DNA of 64,000 bases, taken from assembly GCA_910580105.1 (NCBI GenBank), contig CAJTWN010000003.1:201424-265423 (forward strand). Direction: 5' to 3'. The stretch comes from an uncultured Clostridia bacterium. Lineage in GTDB: Bacteria; Bacillota; Clostridia; Monoglobales; Monoglobaceae. This document shows, in pieces, positions 35,386-44,249 of this stretch. The notes under the pieces were generated by a model, which did not search any database, had not been told where the DNA came from, and saw only the letters and a list, made by a program, of their open reading frames with translations. The stretch's first letter is position 1, and every line of letters starts with the position of its first letter. A program made the translations under genes and the position numbers.

Positions 35386-37485
35386 TTACCGCATAAAATA
35401 ATTGTAGATCATAATCGCCGCATCCGCACGGGTAAGCGGTTCATAGGGAAGGAAATAACCATTTTCATCTCCGCTGACAATTCCCAACCCCTTCGCAATG
35501 GCCGCATATCCTTCTTTTTCAACCATTGCCTCACGGTCTGCAAAACCGCTGTCATAAATTCCCTGCAAGTCTGCAATCTCTGCATAATCAAGTGCGTGTA
35601 AAATATATTCCACACCTTCCAGCCGGCAAGCTTCTTTGTTCGGCTGATAGTCTTCCGGTGCGAAGATTCCATACCGAACTGCAATACGCATAGCCTCAGC
35701 ATCTGCTATTGGATAAGGGATCCGCCCATTCATCAATCCGCCGACAAATGCCAGCAGTTCCTTCTGGGTTATGATTTCATCCGGCCGAAATTCTCGGCTT
35801 TCCTCTTCCAGTCCAAGAATACCGGCTTGTATCAGCATTGTAATTGCAGTTTCTCCATAGTGTCCTGCAATATCCTCCGGCATAACCATGCCGGCTGTCT
35901 CTTCATAGATACTTCCGTCATAATTCACCAGTTTTCCATTGGTTCCGCCGACATATGCAGGAAAACGATCCAATACATAGGCAAATACGATTTCACCAAT
36001 ACCATCCCCACGCTTTTTGTTGAGGTATTTAAGAGAAAGTCCGCCTTCGCCCAAAAGAGCTGCTTTTGCTGTTTCTTCACCGACCAATCCGGACGGATCT
36101 TCAAAGACCATTTCATCATTCCAGATTTTGCTGAAATAATTTATCTGTCCAGTGACCCCATCCACCTCTACATGAATAGAATTACTGTCATAGGGGATTT
36201 CATTTTCATAACGGATAAAATGAATACTATTCTTTTCCTGATTTCTCAACAAAATTTGCTCATCAATTTCAGAAACTTTACATCTCGCAAACGCATCTTT
36301 TGCATATTTCTCGGCAAAAGCAGCCGCCGTCTTTTCAGCTGCCGCGCGGTCTACGGTCTCTTTTTCCTGTGCATCAGCCTCACGATAGCTATACAACGAG
36401 ATAAGCTCGCCGGTTTTTGCATCCAGCCGAACATTCCCATGACCTGTTCCAACCTTCAGCGCTACGGAAGCATAATACCGGTCCTCTTTGCCTTCTTCCC
36501 GTATAAGATTATAATATACTGCTTCAGCTTCTGCACTGACAAAGCCCGTGTTTTCAAGTCCTTTTGCTATTGAAATAAGTGCATCTTTACTGAGCAGACC
36601 CTTTATCTGTTCAACATTTTTAAGCTCACTTTCTGAAAGACGGTTACTTCCGCCGCCGGCTACAGCACCATCTTCTTCCATAACACTGGCTTCTTTACTT
36701 GTATTATAAAACTGCTTATCTTCATAAATAACTTCTTCACCAGTTACAGCATCCATTTCAAAATTACTGTCTTTCGGTGCATACACCAATACAGCCTTAT
36801 TTTCTTCCGCAGAAGTAACATACTTTGCACTTAATGGATTTAATGTCCAAAACTTCTCCTGTGCCTTTTCCTGTTCAATGACAGTGTCTGCAGCCGGAAG
36901 TTCCTGATAATATGTATATTGACTATACAGGCTCGTCACTTCACCGGTTTGCGTATTTAAAAGTATATTAAAATAATCACCACAGAAGGGTACGCCGCCC
37001 ACGAATCTGTCGAATCTTACATTGACCACAGAAGAAACACTATACCCTTCTGTAAATTCAGCATTTTCTATCGGAAATTCAACAACCGCCTCCGGATTCA
37101 CCTTTTGCAGCCAGGCATAAGCCATATCCCGCAATTCTTCTCCGGAATATTTTGCAAACTGATTTTCTTTTTCATAGGAAGCATAATTTTTCTGATAATT
37201 TAAAATATCACCCCGGTCAGAAATTTCTATCCGCAGCCGCTGTGCCCTCATGTTGCTCATATCATCCGGCTTCGGAGACCATTCCAGACTATAATACGTA
37301 ACGCCATCTGCCTCCTGTGTCTCACTTGAAAATTCCGTATAACTTTCCGGAACCTCAATCCTTTCTTTCGCTGTAAGGATTGCCTTTGTCAGCCCGGTGT
37401 CCTCATCTGCGCCAAAAACAGCCAGCGGAAGAAGTGCAAACAACATACAGACCGATACTCCAATTGCAGCCAATCTTTTCATCTT
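35386..37485 (-). CDS. Secreted YcdB/PepSY-like protein with SLH domains
   Basis: About 699 residues from ATG 37485, chosen for GGAGG at nine bases; two ATGs lie just upstream. Signal peptide: KRLAAIGVSVCMLFALLPLAVFGA. Then come repeated YcdB/YcdC-type, PepSY-like units, each ending near L...TGE.. (FNILLNTQTGEVTSLY, MDAVTGEEV, VRLDAKTGELISLYSY, VEVDGVTGQINYFSK). The C-terminus (~530-699) carries SLH-like segments (DIAGHYGETAITMLIQAGILG and LGIVSGDENGYFLPYEPLTRADAAIMIYNYF). The protein probably binds the cell wall through the SLH region. The role of the YcdB domain is unknown; PepSY-like units often inhibit or chaperone proteases. Confidence 0.85.
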   Translation of the reverse strand, partial: KMKRLAAIGVSVCMLFALLPLAVFGADEDTGLTKAILTAKERIEVPESYTEFSSETQEADGVTYYSLEWSPKPDDMSNMRAQRLRIEISDRGDILNYQKNYASYEKENQFAKYSGEELRDMAYAWLQKVNPEAVVEFPIENAEFTEGYSVSSVVNVRFDRFVGGVPFCGDYFNILLNTQTGEVTSLYSQYTYYQELPAADTVIEQEKAQEKFWTLNPLSAKYVTSAEENKAVLVYAPKDSNFEMDAVTGEEVIYEDKQFYNTSKEASVMEEDGAVAGGGSNRLSESELKNVEQIKGLLSKDALISIAKGLENTGFVSAEAEAVYYNLIREEGKEDRYYASVALKVGTGHGNVRLDAKTGELISLYSYREADAQEKETVDRAAAEKTAAAFAEKYAKDAFARCKVSEIDEQILLRNQEKNSIHFIRYENEIPYDSNSIHVEVDGVTGQINYFSKIWNDEMVFEDPSGLVGEETAKAALLGEGGLSLKYLNKKRGDGIGEIVFAYVLDRFPAYVGGTNGKLVNYDGSIYEETAGMVMPEDIAGHYGETAITMLIQAGILGLEEESREFRPDEIITQKELLAFVGGLMNGRIPYPIADAEAMRIAVRYGIFAPEDYQPNKEACRLEGVEYILHALDYAEIADLQGIYDSGFADREAMVEKEGYAAIAKGLGIVSGDENGYFLPYEPLTRADAAIMIYNYFMR

Positions 37486-37650
37486 CATACCCTCCATCAA
37501 ATTGGGGAAATTCCCCTTTTTATTTTAGCGGAACCTTGCCGCAGCCTTTATTAGCTTTACTTCATATAAAACCACACACTTTACCACCGGTTTTATGAAA
37601 TAATTTTAATAAAAGTTCATCTTTGCAAATATATCATAAGGTGTTGGGGG

Positions 37651-37742
37651 GCAGAGGCATACATCGGAAGGGAATAATTGAATTACCGTTTGTATGCCTC
37701 TGCAAAAGCAAACCGCGCACCGGAAAAGAGCGGTTTGCTTTT
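37651..37742. terminator. Two adjacent hairpins between surface protein and ppx genes
   Basis: First: a perfect 13-bp stem, GCAGAGGCATACA/TGTATGCCTCTGC, with a 27-base loop. Second: AAAAGCAAACCGC/GCGGTTTGCTTTT with a 13-base loop. The second ends the Ppx transcript (minus strand). The first has no clear role and could be a small RNA or an extra terminator. Confidence 0.6.
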
Positions 37743-37784
37743 ATCTATTTGACGAACAATGCTGCGCACAGGTTCCCTGTTTTT

Positions 37785-38720
37785 TCATATTTTCTCTAAT
37801 TTACCATTTTTCTCTTTACGATCGAGAATAGAAAACAGAACCCCTTCCCGCAAACCGCCTGTACATATTACCAATTTATCTGAAATGATCTGCCTGCCCA
37901 CCGCCAAACCGGGAAGCATTCCGCAAACCGCCGTTCCCTCTCTTCCCTGCTCGATCCCCAAATGCAGCCGTTCTTTTATTGGCGTTTGCAATATTTTCTC
38001 TGCTGCATCCGAAACACTCTCTATTGGCATAGTATATCCATGCAGCTGCACCCCTCTGCCGGAAACAGCTGCATCTACCAACGCAGCAGCGGCCAAGCTG
38101 CCTCCAAGTCCAACCAAGGGAAAGCCTCCGCATTTTTGCAAAAACTCAATTTTCCTAATTTCTGTTTCGCAATATAGCTTTACATTCTGAAATGCTTCGG
38201 GTGTTTCTCCATCTCCAAAAAAATGTTCCGTTAAAGATACCGCTCCCAAAGGCAAACTGATTTTTCCAATCTGCTGTCTTTTCTGTACACCAATGATTTC
38301 TGTACTTCCGCCGCCGGTATCCACCACCACACAATTTTCGACCGGTAATGTTCCCAATACACCCATAAGGTCATACTGCGCTTCCTGTTCACCAGATATA
38401 ACCCGGATGCGGATGCCGGTCTTCTCCGCCGCAAGTTTACAAAACACCTCCCCATTCTTTGCCTTTCGTACGGCAGCTGTTGCAAAGGCATATACAGCCG
38501 TAATCTTTTCTTCCTTAATTTTTTCTGCAAAACCCTTTAATGCGTCAATCGTCCTGCACATGGGGACCGGTTTCAATTCTTCCCCATTCCCCATTCCTTC
38601 GCTGAGCTTCACCAGTTTCCGAAAACGTCCTAAATAGTGAAATTTTCCTTCCGGCATTGTCGCAATCAAATCCATCCGAACCGAATTTGAACCTATATCA
38701 AGTATTGCAATCTTCTCCAT
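37785..38720 (-). CDS. Ppx/GppA family phosphatase
   Basis: 311 residues from ATG 38720 (GGAGAG upstream). The acetate/sugar-kinase-like fold is shown by phosphate-1 motif ILDIGSNSVRM, AFATAAVRKAKNG, ISGEQEA and phosphate-2 motif VVDTGGGSTEII, then GLGGSLAA. The family hydrolyses inorganic polyphosphate or pppGpp. At this length it is the short form, without the HD-like C-terminal domain of E. coli Ppx. It is alone in its transcription unit. Confidence 0.9.
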   Translation of the reverse strand: MEKIAILDIGSNSVRMDLIATMPEGKFHYLGRFRKLVKLSEGMGNGEELKPVPMCRTIDALKGFAEKIKEEKITAVYAFATAAVRKAKNGEVFCKLAAEKTGIRIRVISGEQEAQYDLMGVLGTLPVENCVVVDTGGGSTEIIGVQKRQQIGKISLPLGAVSLTEHFFGDGETPEAFQNVKLYCETEIRKIEFLQKCGGFPLVGLGGSLAAAALVDAAVSGRGVQLHGYTMPIESVSDAAEKILQTPIKERLHLGIEQGREGTAVCGMLPGLAVGRQIISDKLVICTGGLREGVLFSILDRKEKNGKLEKI

Positions 38721-38850
38721 CTTTCTCTCTCCATCAAACAATCTGCTTTATATTTTCAATTTAAGCGCTCCAACATTTACATTACAATTGTAATAAGCTT
38801 TGGTATTTTTTATCATTCCCCAATTCCATATTCATAACAGCTGTAAACAA

Positions 38851-38876
38851 AACCGCCGTGCAAAAGCACGGCGGTT
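38851..38876 (-). terminator. Terminator of guaB
   Basis: AACCGCCGTGC and GCACGGCGGTT form a perfect stem with an AAAA loop just past the guaB stop. Confidence 0.85.
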
Positions 38877-38884
38877 AATTTAAC

Positions 38885-40345
38885 CTAAAGATTTACAGAA
38901 TAATTCGGCGATTCCTTGGTGATATAAACATCGTGCGGATGGCTTTCTTTCAGGCCTGCGCCTGTGATGCGGACAAATTTTCCATTCTTTTTCAAAAGTG
39001 GAATGGTCTGCGTCCCACAATATCCCATTCCGGCTCTGAGTCCGCCGAGCAGCTGATAAATTGTATCTGAAACCGCGCCTTTATATGGTACACGGCCTTC
39101 GACACCTTCAGGCACAAGCTTCTTATTTCCTTCCTGGAAATAACGGTCTTTGCTTCCGTCATTCATAGCGCCGAGAGACCCCATGCCGCGGTATACTTTA
39201 AACTGCCGTCCCTGATAAATTTCACTGTCGCCAGGGCTTTCTTCACAACCGGCAAGAATACTGCCAACCATAATCACATCGGCACCTGCAGCAATCGCCT
39301 TTACAATATCGCCCGAAAATTTAATACCGCCGTCTCCGATAACAGGCACATTGTATTTTGCCGCCACTTCGGCAACATCACAAATTGCCGTCACCTGCGG
39401 CACGCCAATTCCCGCAACAACGCGTGTCGTACAGATGGAACCGGGGCCGATTCCAACCTTTACTGCATCTGCGCCGGCCTGAATTAAAAATTCAGCGGCT
39501 TCCGGTGTCGCAATATTCCCGGCAATCACCTGAAGTTCCGGGAATGCCTCCTTTATTTTTCGTACACAGTCTGCAATCCCTCTGGAATGTCCATGTGCTG
39601 AATCCAAGACCACCACATCCACCTTTGCATCCACAAGTTTCTGTGCCCTTTCCAACACGTCCGCTGTCACGCCAAGGGCAGCGCCTACCAGCAGTCTGCC
39701 GTTGTCATCTCTTGCGGAGTTCGGATACTGCACAGCTTTCTCAATGTCCTTAATGGTAATCAAGCCCTTTAAACATCCGGCATCATCCACAATGGGAAGT
39801 TTTTCGATCTTATTTCTGCGAAGAATATCTTTGGCATCCTCCAAGGTTGTTCCAACCGGCGCGGTAACCAGGCCTTCTTTGGTCATACAATTCTTGATTG
39901 GCTGTGTATAATCTGTCTCAAATTTCAAATCACGGTTGGTGAGAATACCAACCAACCGGTTCCCTTCCGTAATCGGAACACCGGAAATTTTATATTTTGC
40001 CATCAGATGTTCAGCGTCATTCAAGGTATGGTCCGGTGAGAGGGAGAAGGGGTCAACGATCACGCCATGTTCGCTTCTCTTTACTTTATCTACTTCCGCG
40101 GCCTGTTCGTCAATACTCATATTTTTATGAATAATTCCAATGCCGCCTTCTCTGGCAATGGCAATCGCCATATTTGCTTCCGTTACCGTATCCATAGCTG
40201 CACTCATCAATGGGATATTAAGCTTGATTTTGTTGGTCAACCGTGTAGAAAGATCCGCATCACGCGGCAAAAAATTTGATTCCTGCGGAACCAGAAGCAC
40301 GTCGTCAAAAGTCAAACCTTCTTTTGCAAACTTGTCTGTATACAT
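38885..40345 (-). CDS. guaB: Inosine-5'-monophosphate dehydrogenase
   Basis: 486 residues. It oxidises IMP to XMP with NAD+, the rate-limiting step to GTP. The TIM barrel starts at TFDDVLLVPQ. The tandem CBS pair (about 95-205) is inserted, with LVGILTNRDLKF and LKGLITIKDIEKA. Active-site Cys305 lies in GPGSICTTRVVAG, and the flap has the YRGMGSLGAM motif. Ribosome site AAGGGGCG. A 31-codon frame ends 22 bp upstream, so the two may form an operon from a good promoter at 40620-40649. Confidence 0.96.
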   Translation of the reverse strand: MYTDKFAKEGLTFDDVLLVPQESNFLPRDADLSTRLTNKIKLNIPLMSAAMDTVTEANMAIAIAREGGIGIIHKNMSIDEQAAEVDKVKRSEHGVIVDPFSLSPDHTLNDAEHLMAKYKISGVPITEGNRLVGILTNRDLKFETDYTQPIKNCMTKEGLVTAPVGTTLEDAKDILRRNKIEKLPIVDDAGCLKGLITIKDIEKAVQYPNSARDDNGRLLVGAALGVTADVLERAQKLVDAKVDVVVLDSAHGHSRGIADCVRKIKEAFPELQVIAGNIATPEAAEFLIQAGADAVKVGIGPGSICTTRVVAGIGVPQVTAICDVAEVAAKYNVPVIGDGGIKFSGDIVKAIAAGADVIMVGSILAGCEESPGDSEIYQGRQFKVYRGMGSLGAMNDGSKDRYFQEGNKKLVPEGVEGRVPYKGAVSDTIYQLLGGLRAGMGYCGTQTIPLLKKNGKFVRITGAGLKESHPHDVYITKESPNYSVNL

Positions 40346-40367
40346 ATTACACGCCCCTTTTGTTTTT

Positions 40368-40463
40368 TTATAACGTCCGCCGACGTTTTATAAGCAAAAC
40401 TCCGCATCCCGCCGCCAAAACCATCCACTGTACGGGAACCGCGGATTCCTTGTGCTGCTGCAT
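40368..40463 (-). CDS. Small single-span membrane peptide upstream of guaB (31 aa)
   Basis: A 31-residue frame starting seven bases after GGGAGGAAAG, a strong ribosome site. Product: polar start MQQHKESAVP, hydrophobic stretch VQWMVLAAGCGVLLI and a basic end KRRRTL, typical of a one-helix inner-membrane peptide. It lies between the guaB promoter and guaB. The distance to guaB and the shared direction argue for co-transcription. It could be a leader peptide or a small membrane protein; no family recognised. Confidence 0.5.
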   Translation of the reverse strand: MQQHKESAVPVQWMVLAAGCGVLLIKRRRTL

Positions 40464-40619
40464 TCTCTTTCCTCCCGGCAAATTTGTCAAAGGATTTCTG
40501 AAGATATGCAAAAGCCCTTTATATTGTGATAAAAAAATAAATTCCGTTTTCTGTCTAAAAAGTACTTCCCCTAAAAAGACCATTCCAACGGAACAAAATT
40601 ATTTTAATATGTAGTGTTT

Positions 40620-40649
40620 ATTCTAGCATATTTAATTGTTATAAGTCAA
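40620..40649 (-). promoter_or_regulatory. Predicted promoter of the guaB operon
   Basis: On the minus strand TTGACT (40644-40649), 18 bp, TAGAAT (40620-40625). The leader to guaB is about 270 nt. I do not see the conserved core of a purine riboswitch in it. Confidence 0.7.
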
Positions 40650-40941
40650 CCGTATTTTTGCACAAATTCCGCAATTCCCCCGTTTTCTGCATATATATTT
40701 CCTACATTATCTTTTTCCCTTTCATCTTCAAAAAATCATCTTCCTTTTTCCATTTTATATTACAAAAAAATTGACCGCAGTACAGACAGAAGAGAAATAT
40801 AATATCCAAACAATCTCTGTCTGCATGATTTGCTGAATTTTGAACAAAAAGGAAGAGGAAGAGGGGGAGGAAGAGGAAACCGGTATCGTCAACCCAAATT
40901 TTTATAAAACCATCCTATCTAACAATAATTCCATACTTCAA
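40650..40941. other. Intergenic region upstream of guaB
   Basis: About 290 bases of AT-rich DNA with a purine-rich GAGGAAGAGG repeat near 40851-40878. No gene seen. Confidence 0.4.
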
Positions 40942-40946
40942 CGAAA

Positions 40947-40971
40947 AAAAGACCGCCGCAGGCAGTCTTTT
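40947..40971 (-). terminator. Terminator of the PstS-like gene
   Basis: AAAAGACCGCC/GGCAGTCTTTT stem with one mismatch, preceded and followed by homopolymer runs, next to the stop. Confidence 0.75.
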
Positions 40972-40979
40972 CTTACTTT

Positions 40980-42218
40980 TTATTTGACCGGAACATAACC
41001 CATATCTTTCACCAACTTCTGTCCCTCTTCGGTTAACATCCAATCCACAAATTTCTGCGTGTTTTCATCCGGATTATCTGCTGTCACAGCATAAACATCA
41101 AATAAAACAGGATACGTCTTGTTCTGCATATTTTCCCGTGAAGCCTGTACATCATTCAGAGAAAGAATTTTAATCTGTTCATTTTTCAGCATATCCGCCA
41201 TCTGCACACGAAAACCATAACCAACCGCATTTTTTTCATTTTTATAGGAAATCACTTCGCCCGAATAACTTTTGGGATCGGACGCATCCTTTTGAATCAA
41301 CGGCTTGGTCATGACAATGTCATTCATGAAATTTTCCATCACTGTCTGTGCACCGGAATTCTTCGGATGCTGAAATGCCAGAATTTCCTGGGATTTCCCC
41401 CCAAGATCCCGCCAATTGGTTACTTCTTTTGCATAAATCTTTTTTATGTCTTCCGCGCGCAGATTATTCACCGGATTCGCCGCATTTGTAAAGAATACAA
41501 GCCCTTCCTTTGCAATCGGCGTCATCTTCAGGTTGATCTTCTGCGAATTCAGCGCCTTCGTCAACTGCACAGAAGGTTCAGTAACAAAAATCAAATTGAC
41601 CTTTCCAGCCAAAAGATTCTGATAAGCAGTTTCCGTGTCCGAAGCCCGTACCACGCTGCTTTGCGGATCATAGGCAGCATTTGGATAAACCGCCCGGGCA
41701 AAAGAGGCATACATGGGATAAAAAGCAGAGTCCCCGTCCAGCACCGGAAGGTCTTTTTTTAATTGCAACGACGCCGTGTTATTCAGTTTTGCCACCTGTG
41801 TATTCTCTCCATAAGGAAGGTATGCTTCCACACCAATCTGCGAAAATACACTTGGTGCAGCATCAAAGCGAAAATCCTGGTATTCCTGTACACCAACCGC
41901 AGCTGCTAAGAGCGCCGCTGTCAATCCGACAAATAAAAAATATATCCCCCGGCGCAGCCGTCCGCCTTCTTTCAGGATAAAGAAAATCAGCCATAGAGTT
42001 GCACCGATACAATACAATACACCATAAAGAAAACCATGGTTCAAGTTTGAGAAAGCCATCAAAACAAAGACAACAGGCATACTGGCCAACAGGCAGACCG
42101 AAAACAAAATCCGCCATATCCAGGTCAATGCTCCAAATTCCGGCTTCAGCAAATGCCACAAAAAAACACCGGCCAAAACCACCAGGGTTCCAATAACCAA
42201 ATATTCAAATGGTCCCAT
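40980..42218 (-). CDS. Membrane-anchored PstS-like substrate-binding protein
   Basis: 412 residues. The first ~115 form four hydrophobic helices (YLVIGTLVVLAGVFLW, ILFSVCLLASMPVVFVLMAF, LYGVLYCIGATLWLIFFI, IYFLFVGLTAALLAAAVGV). The rest is a phosphate-type periplasmic-binding domain (VVRASDTETAYQNLLAGKVNLIFVTEPS, EDIKKIYAKEVTNWRDLGGK, FQHPKNSGAQTVMENFMN, TEEGQKLVKDMGYVPV). Fusion of a four-helix anchor to a PstS-like domain is unusual, since most are lipoproteins. No pstCAB genes are nearby. It may bind phosphate or a related anion at the outer face. AAGGGG precedes the ATG. Confidence 0.82.
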   Translation of the reverse strand: MGPFEYLVIGTLVVLAGVFLWHLLKPEFGALTWIWRILFSVCLLASMPVVFVLMAFSNLNHGFLYGVLYCIGATLWLIFFILKEGGRLRRGIYFLFVGLTAALLAAAVGVQEYQDFRFDAAPSVFSQIGVEAYLPYGENTQVAKLNNTASLQLKKDLPVLDGDSAFYPMYASFARAVYPNAAYDPQSSVVRASDTETAYQNLLAGKVNLIFVTEPSVQLTKALNSQKINLKMTPIAKEGLVFFTNAANPVNNLRAEDIKKIYAKEVTNWRDLGGKSQEILAFQHPKNSGAQTVMENFMNDIVMTKPLIQKDASDPKSYSGEVISYKNEKNAVGYGFRVQMADMLKNEQIKILSLNDVQASRENMQNKTYPVLFDVYAVTADNPDENTQKFVDWMLTEEGQKLVKDMGYVPVK

Positions 42219-42382
42219 ATTTTTCCCCTTTCTTTTTACTCCTTAAGTTAAATATAAACCGTTCTATAAAAAATATCCACCTTTCTAGACTAAGATTAGA
42301 CCATTTTTTTGTAGATGTCAAGGGAAAATGTGCAGATGTTAGCAGATTGTCATATCCTGCAATCATATTTTAATACGCATTT

Positions 42383-42706
42383 TCATGTACAAATCCAGGG
42401 AAGGAGCTGTTCCGTAATAAATACAACCATACAGGCAGCAATTGCTACCGTCAAAAGCCCCTTTTCCATATAGGCAAGAAGTACAGCCACAAAAAATCCC
42501 GCCAGCGCTGAAACCATGCTTCCTGTCGAATAAAAAACAGCCGGTACGGTCATCGCTCCCAAAACCGCATAGGGTATGTAATTTAAAAAGGAAAGCAGGA
42601 ACCGGTTTTTTATTTTTTTTCTAAACAGCGTTATAGGCAATGCACGAATAAGATACGTTACCCCTGCCATTACCAAAATATAAACGATCAATTTTTCCGT
42701 ATTCAC
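42383..42706 (-). CDS. azlD: Branched-chain amino acid export protein AzlD
   Basis: 107 residues with four hydrophobic helices, starting at GTG 42706 behind GAGGAGG. Motif ALPITLFRKKIKNRFLLSFLNYIPYAVLGAMT is typical of the small AzlD subunit. It overlaps azlC by four bases (GTGA). With AzlC it forms the exporter for branched-chain amino acids or analogues. Confidence 0.9.
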   Translation of the reverse strand: MNTEKLIVYILVMAGVTYLIRALPITLFRKKIKNRFLLSFLNYIPYAVLGAMTVPAVFYSTGSMVSALAGFFVAVLLAYMEKGLLTVAIAACMVVFITEQLLPWICT

Positions 42707-43428
42707 TGCGATTCCTCCTCATTTAAAAGCGGCCGCCACAGCGCGCCGACAGCCGCAGCCGCCACAGCACAGATAATAATCACAAATCCGCCGGATACAC
42801 CGGACAGACATGGAATATACCGAAACAGGCAGCTCATTGCCACAGCAATTAAAACAACCACAAAAACCGGCAGACTTTTTTTCACTGCCGGTATGATAAT
42901 CGCAATAAACATCCCATAAATCGCAATACCCAATGCCGACTGAAAAGAAGATGGCAGCAGCTTTCCTGCCACAGCGCCCAGCAGTGTTCCCAATGTCCAC
43001 CCAATATAGGGCGCACAAAGAAGCGCCTTTGTATACTTTGTTCCAATGAAGCCCTCCTGCGTGGTGGCCACTGCAAAAATTTCATCTGTTATCCCAAAAG
43101 CAATACCCAGCCGCCGGAAAAAACCAACTCCCTTTTCTAACTTTTGAGACATCGAAACAGACATCAGCGCATACCGCATATTAATAATCAACTGTGTCAA
43201 AGCCATCTCAAAATAAGATGCCGATGCCAGGATTATATCCAAACCGGCAAACTGCCCGGCAGAAGTCAAATTGGTCATCGAAATTGCAACCGCCGCCCAC
43301 ACCGGAAGCCCTTTGGCCACCGCCAGCATTCCAAAGGTAAAGGAAACGGATAAATAACCAAGACCGATGGGAATACCATCCCGTATCCCCTGTGCAAAAC
43401 TATTCTGCACATGTTTTTGGTTTTCCAA
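42703..43428 (-). CDS. azlC: Branched-chain amino acid permease AzlC
   Basis: 241 residues, six or so helices. QGIRDGIPIGLGYLSVSFTFGMLAVAKGL, SAGQFAG and FGITDEIFAVA are AzlC signatures. The frame begins at TTG 43428, and AAAGGG lies a little far upstream (about 12 bases). The TTG may be correct because downstream ATGs would cut off the conserved start. First gene of the azlCD pair. Confidence 0.9.
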   Translation of the reverse strand: MENQKHVQNSFAQGIRDGIPIGLGYLSVSFTFGMLAVAKGLPVWAAVAISMTNLTSAGQFAGLDIILASASYFEMALTQLIINMRYALMSVSMSQKLEKGVGFFRRLGIAFGITDEIFAVATTQEGFIGTKYTKALLCAPYIGWTLGTLLGAVAGKLLPSSFQSALGIAIYGMFIAIIIPAVKKSLPVFVVVLIAVAMSCLFRYIPCLSGVSGGFVIIICAVAAAAVGALWRPLLNEEESQ

Positions 43429-43603
43429 CGAAAATCAAGCCCTTTCTTTTATTTTTACCAAAATCATTTAAATATTTTACCATATGCACAAAAAACTTGC
43501 AATAAAAATCATCTTCTCTCACATAGAGAAAAACTGCATTTTTAATCTTCCGTCAATCTTTAATAAAATTTTAACCTTTTTGTAAAAAAAATGTATTTTT
43601 CTC

Positions 43604-43632
43604 TTTACAAATTCGTAAAGATGTGCTATAAT
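43604..43632 (+). promoter_or_regulatory. Strong promoter for veg
   Basis: TTTACA, a 17-bp spacer, TATAAT, about 110 bp before the gene. In Bacillus the veg promoter is among the strongest vegetative promoters, and this one also looks strong. Confidence 0.8.
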
Positions 43633-43740
43633 AGCAACATATTGGTGTAGTATACCTATTTTTATTCACAAATTCCACAGGATACAGTGTTTTATTCTTA
43701 CGAATACCGTTTCCTGATAAAAAAGAACGAGGTGTTGGGG

Positions 43741-44019
43741 TTGTTTATACAAAAGGATTTAACACGGATTAAGTCAAATCTGTCTGACAATGTGGGGCAC
43801 AAGGTACGTTTAACAGCCAAGAAGGGCAGAAAGCAGACAATTACCCGTCAGGGTGTGATTGAAAGCACATATCCCAGTATTTTTATTGTAAAACTTGATA
43901 CGGAAGGCGAAGTTTTTTCCAGTGAACGCCGGGTTTCTTTCAGTTATACCGATGTTTTAACAAAAACTGTTGAACTGGTCATATGCGACACCGAACAGGA
44001 CGAAATCGTCAACGAATAA
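43741..44019 (+). CDS. veg: Veg family protein
   Basis: 92 residues from TTG 43741, with GAGGTG six bases upstream; the frame is open earlier but without a ribosome site. IKSNLSDNVGHKVRLTAKKGRKQT...GVIESTYPSIFIVKL...VSFSYTDVLTKTVELVI matches Bacillus Veg closely. Veg is a small, highly expressed protein linked to biofilm control and spore outgrowth; its biochemical role is not settled. The length fits the family only with the TTG start. Confidence 0.9.
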   Translation: MFIQKDLTRIKSNLSDNVGHKVRLTAKKGRKQTITRQGVIESTYPSIFIVKLDTEGEVFSSERRVSFSYTDVLTKTVELVICDTEQDEIVNE

Positions 44020-44067
44020 CCCCAAAGCCTATATGAATATGGCCATTTTTTGTATGCGTAAAACAGG

Positions 44068-44101
44068 AACAGCTGTAACAAAATGTTACAGCTGTTTTTT
44101 T
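44068..44101 (+). terminator. Terminator of veg
   Basis: AACAGCTGTAACA and TGTTACAGCTGTT form a perfect 13-bp stem with an AAA loop and T run. Confidence 0.9.
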
Positions 44102-44188
44102 ATTTAGAACAGTTTTGTGAAAAATTTTATAAAAGAAGAAAAGGTCCTCATTTTTATATGATTCTTTTCTGTTTTTTCTCATATAAAA

Positions 44189-44217
44189 TTGACAGTTGAA
44201 AAAAAATAAGCTATGAT
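44189..44217 (+). promoter_or_regulatory. Promoter of the inositol-phosphatase family gene
   Basis: TTGACA, 17 bp, TATGAT, 33 bp before the start codon. Confidence 0.8.
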
Positions 44218-44249
44218 AAACAAAACGTTATCATAATGAAGGTGAAAAC

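Noticed and set aside
40600..40660. Possible purine riboswitch upstream of guaB
   Set aside because: No conserved purine-riboswitch loop motifs could be seen in the leader.
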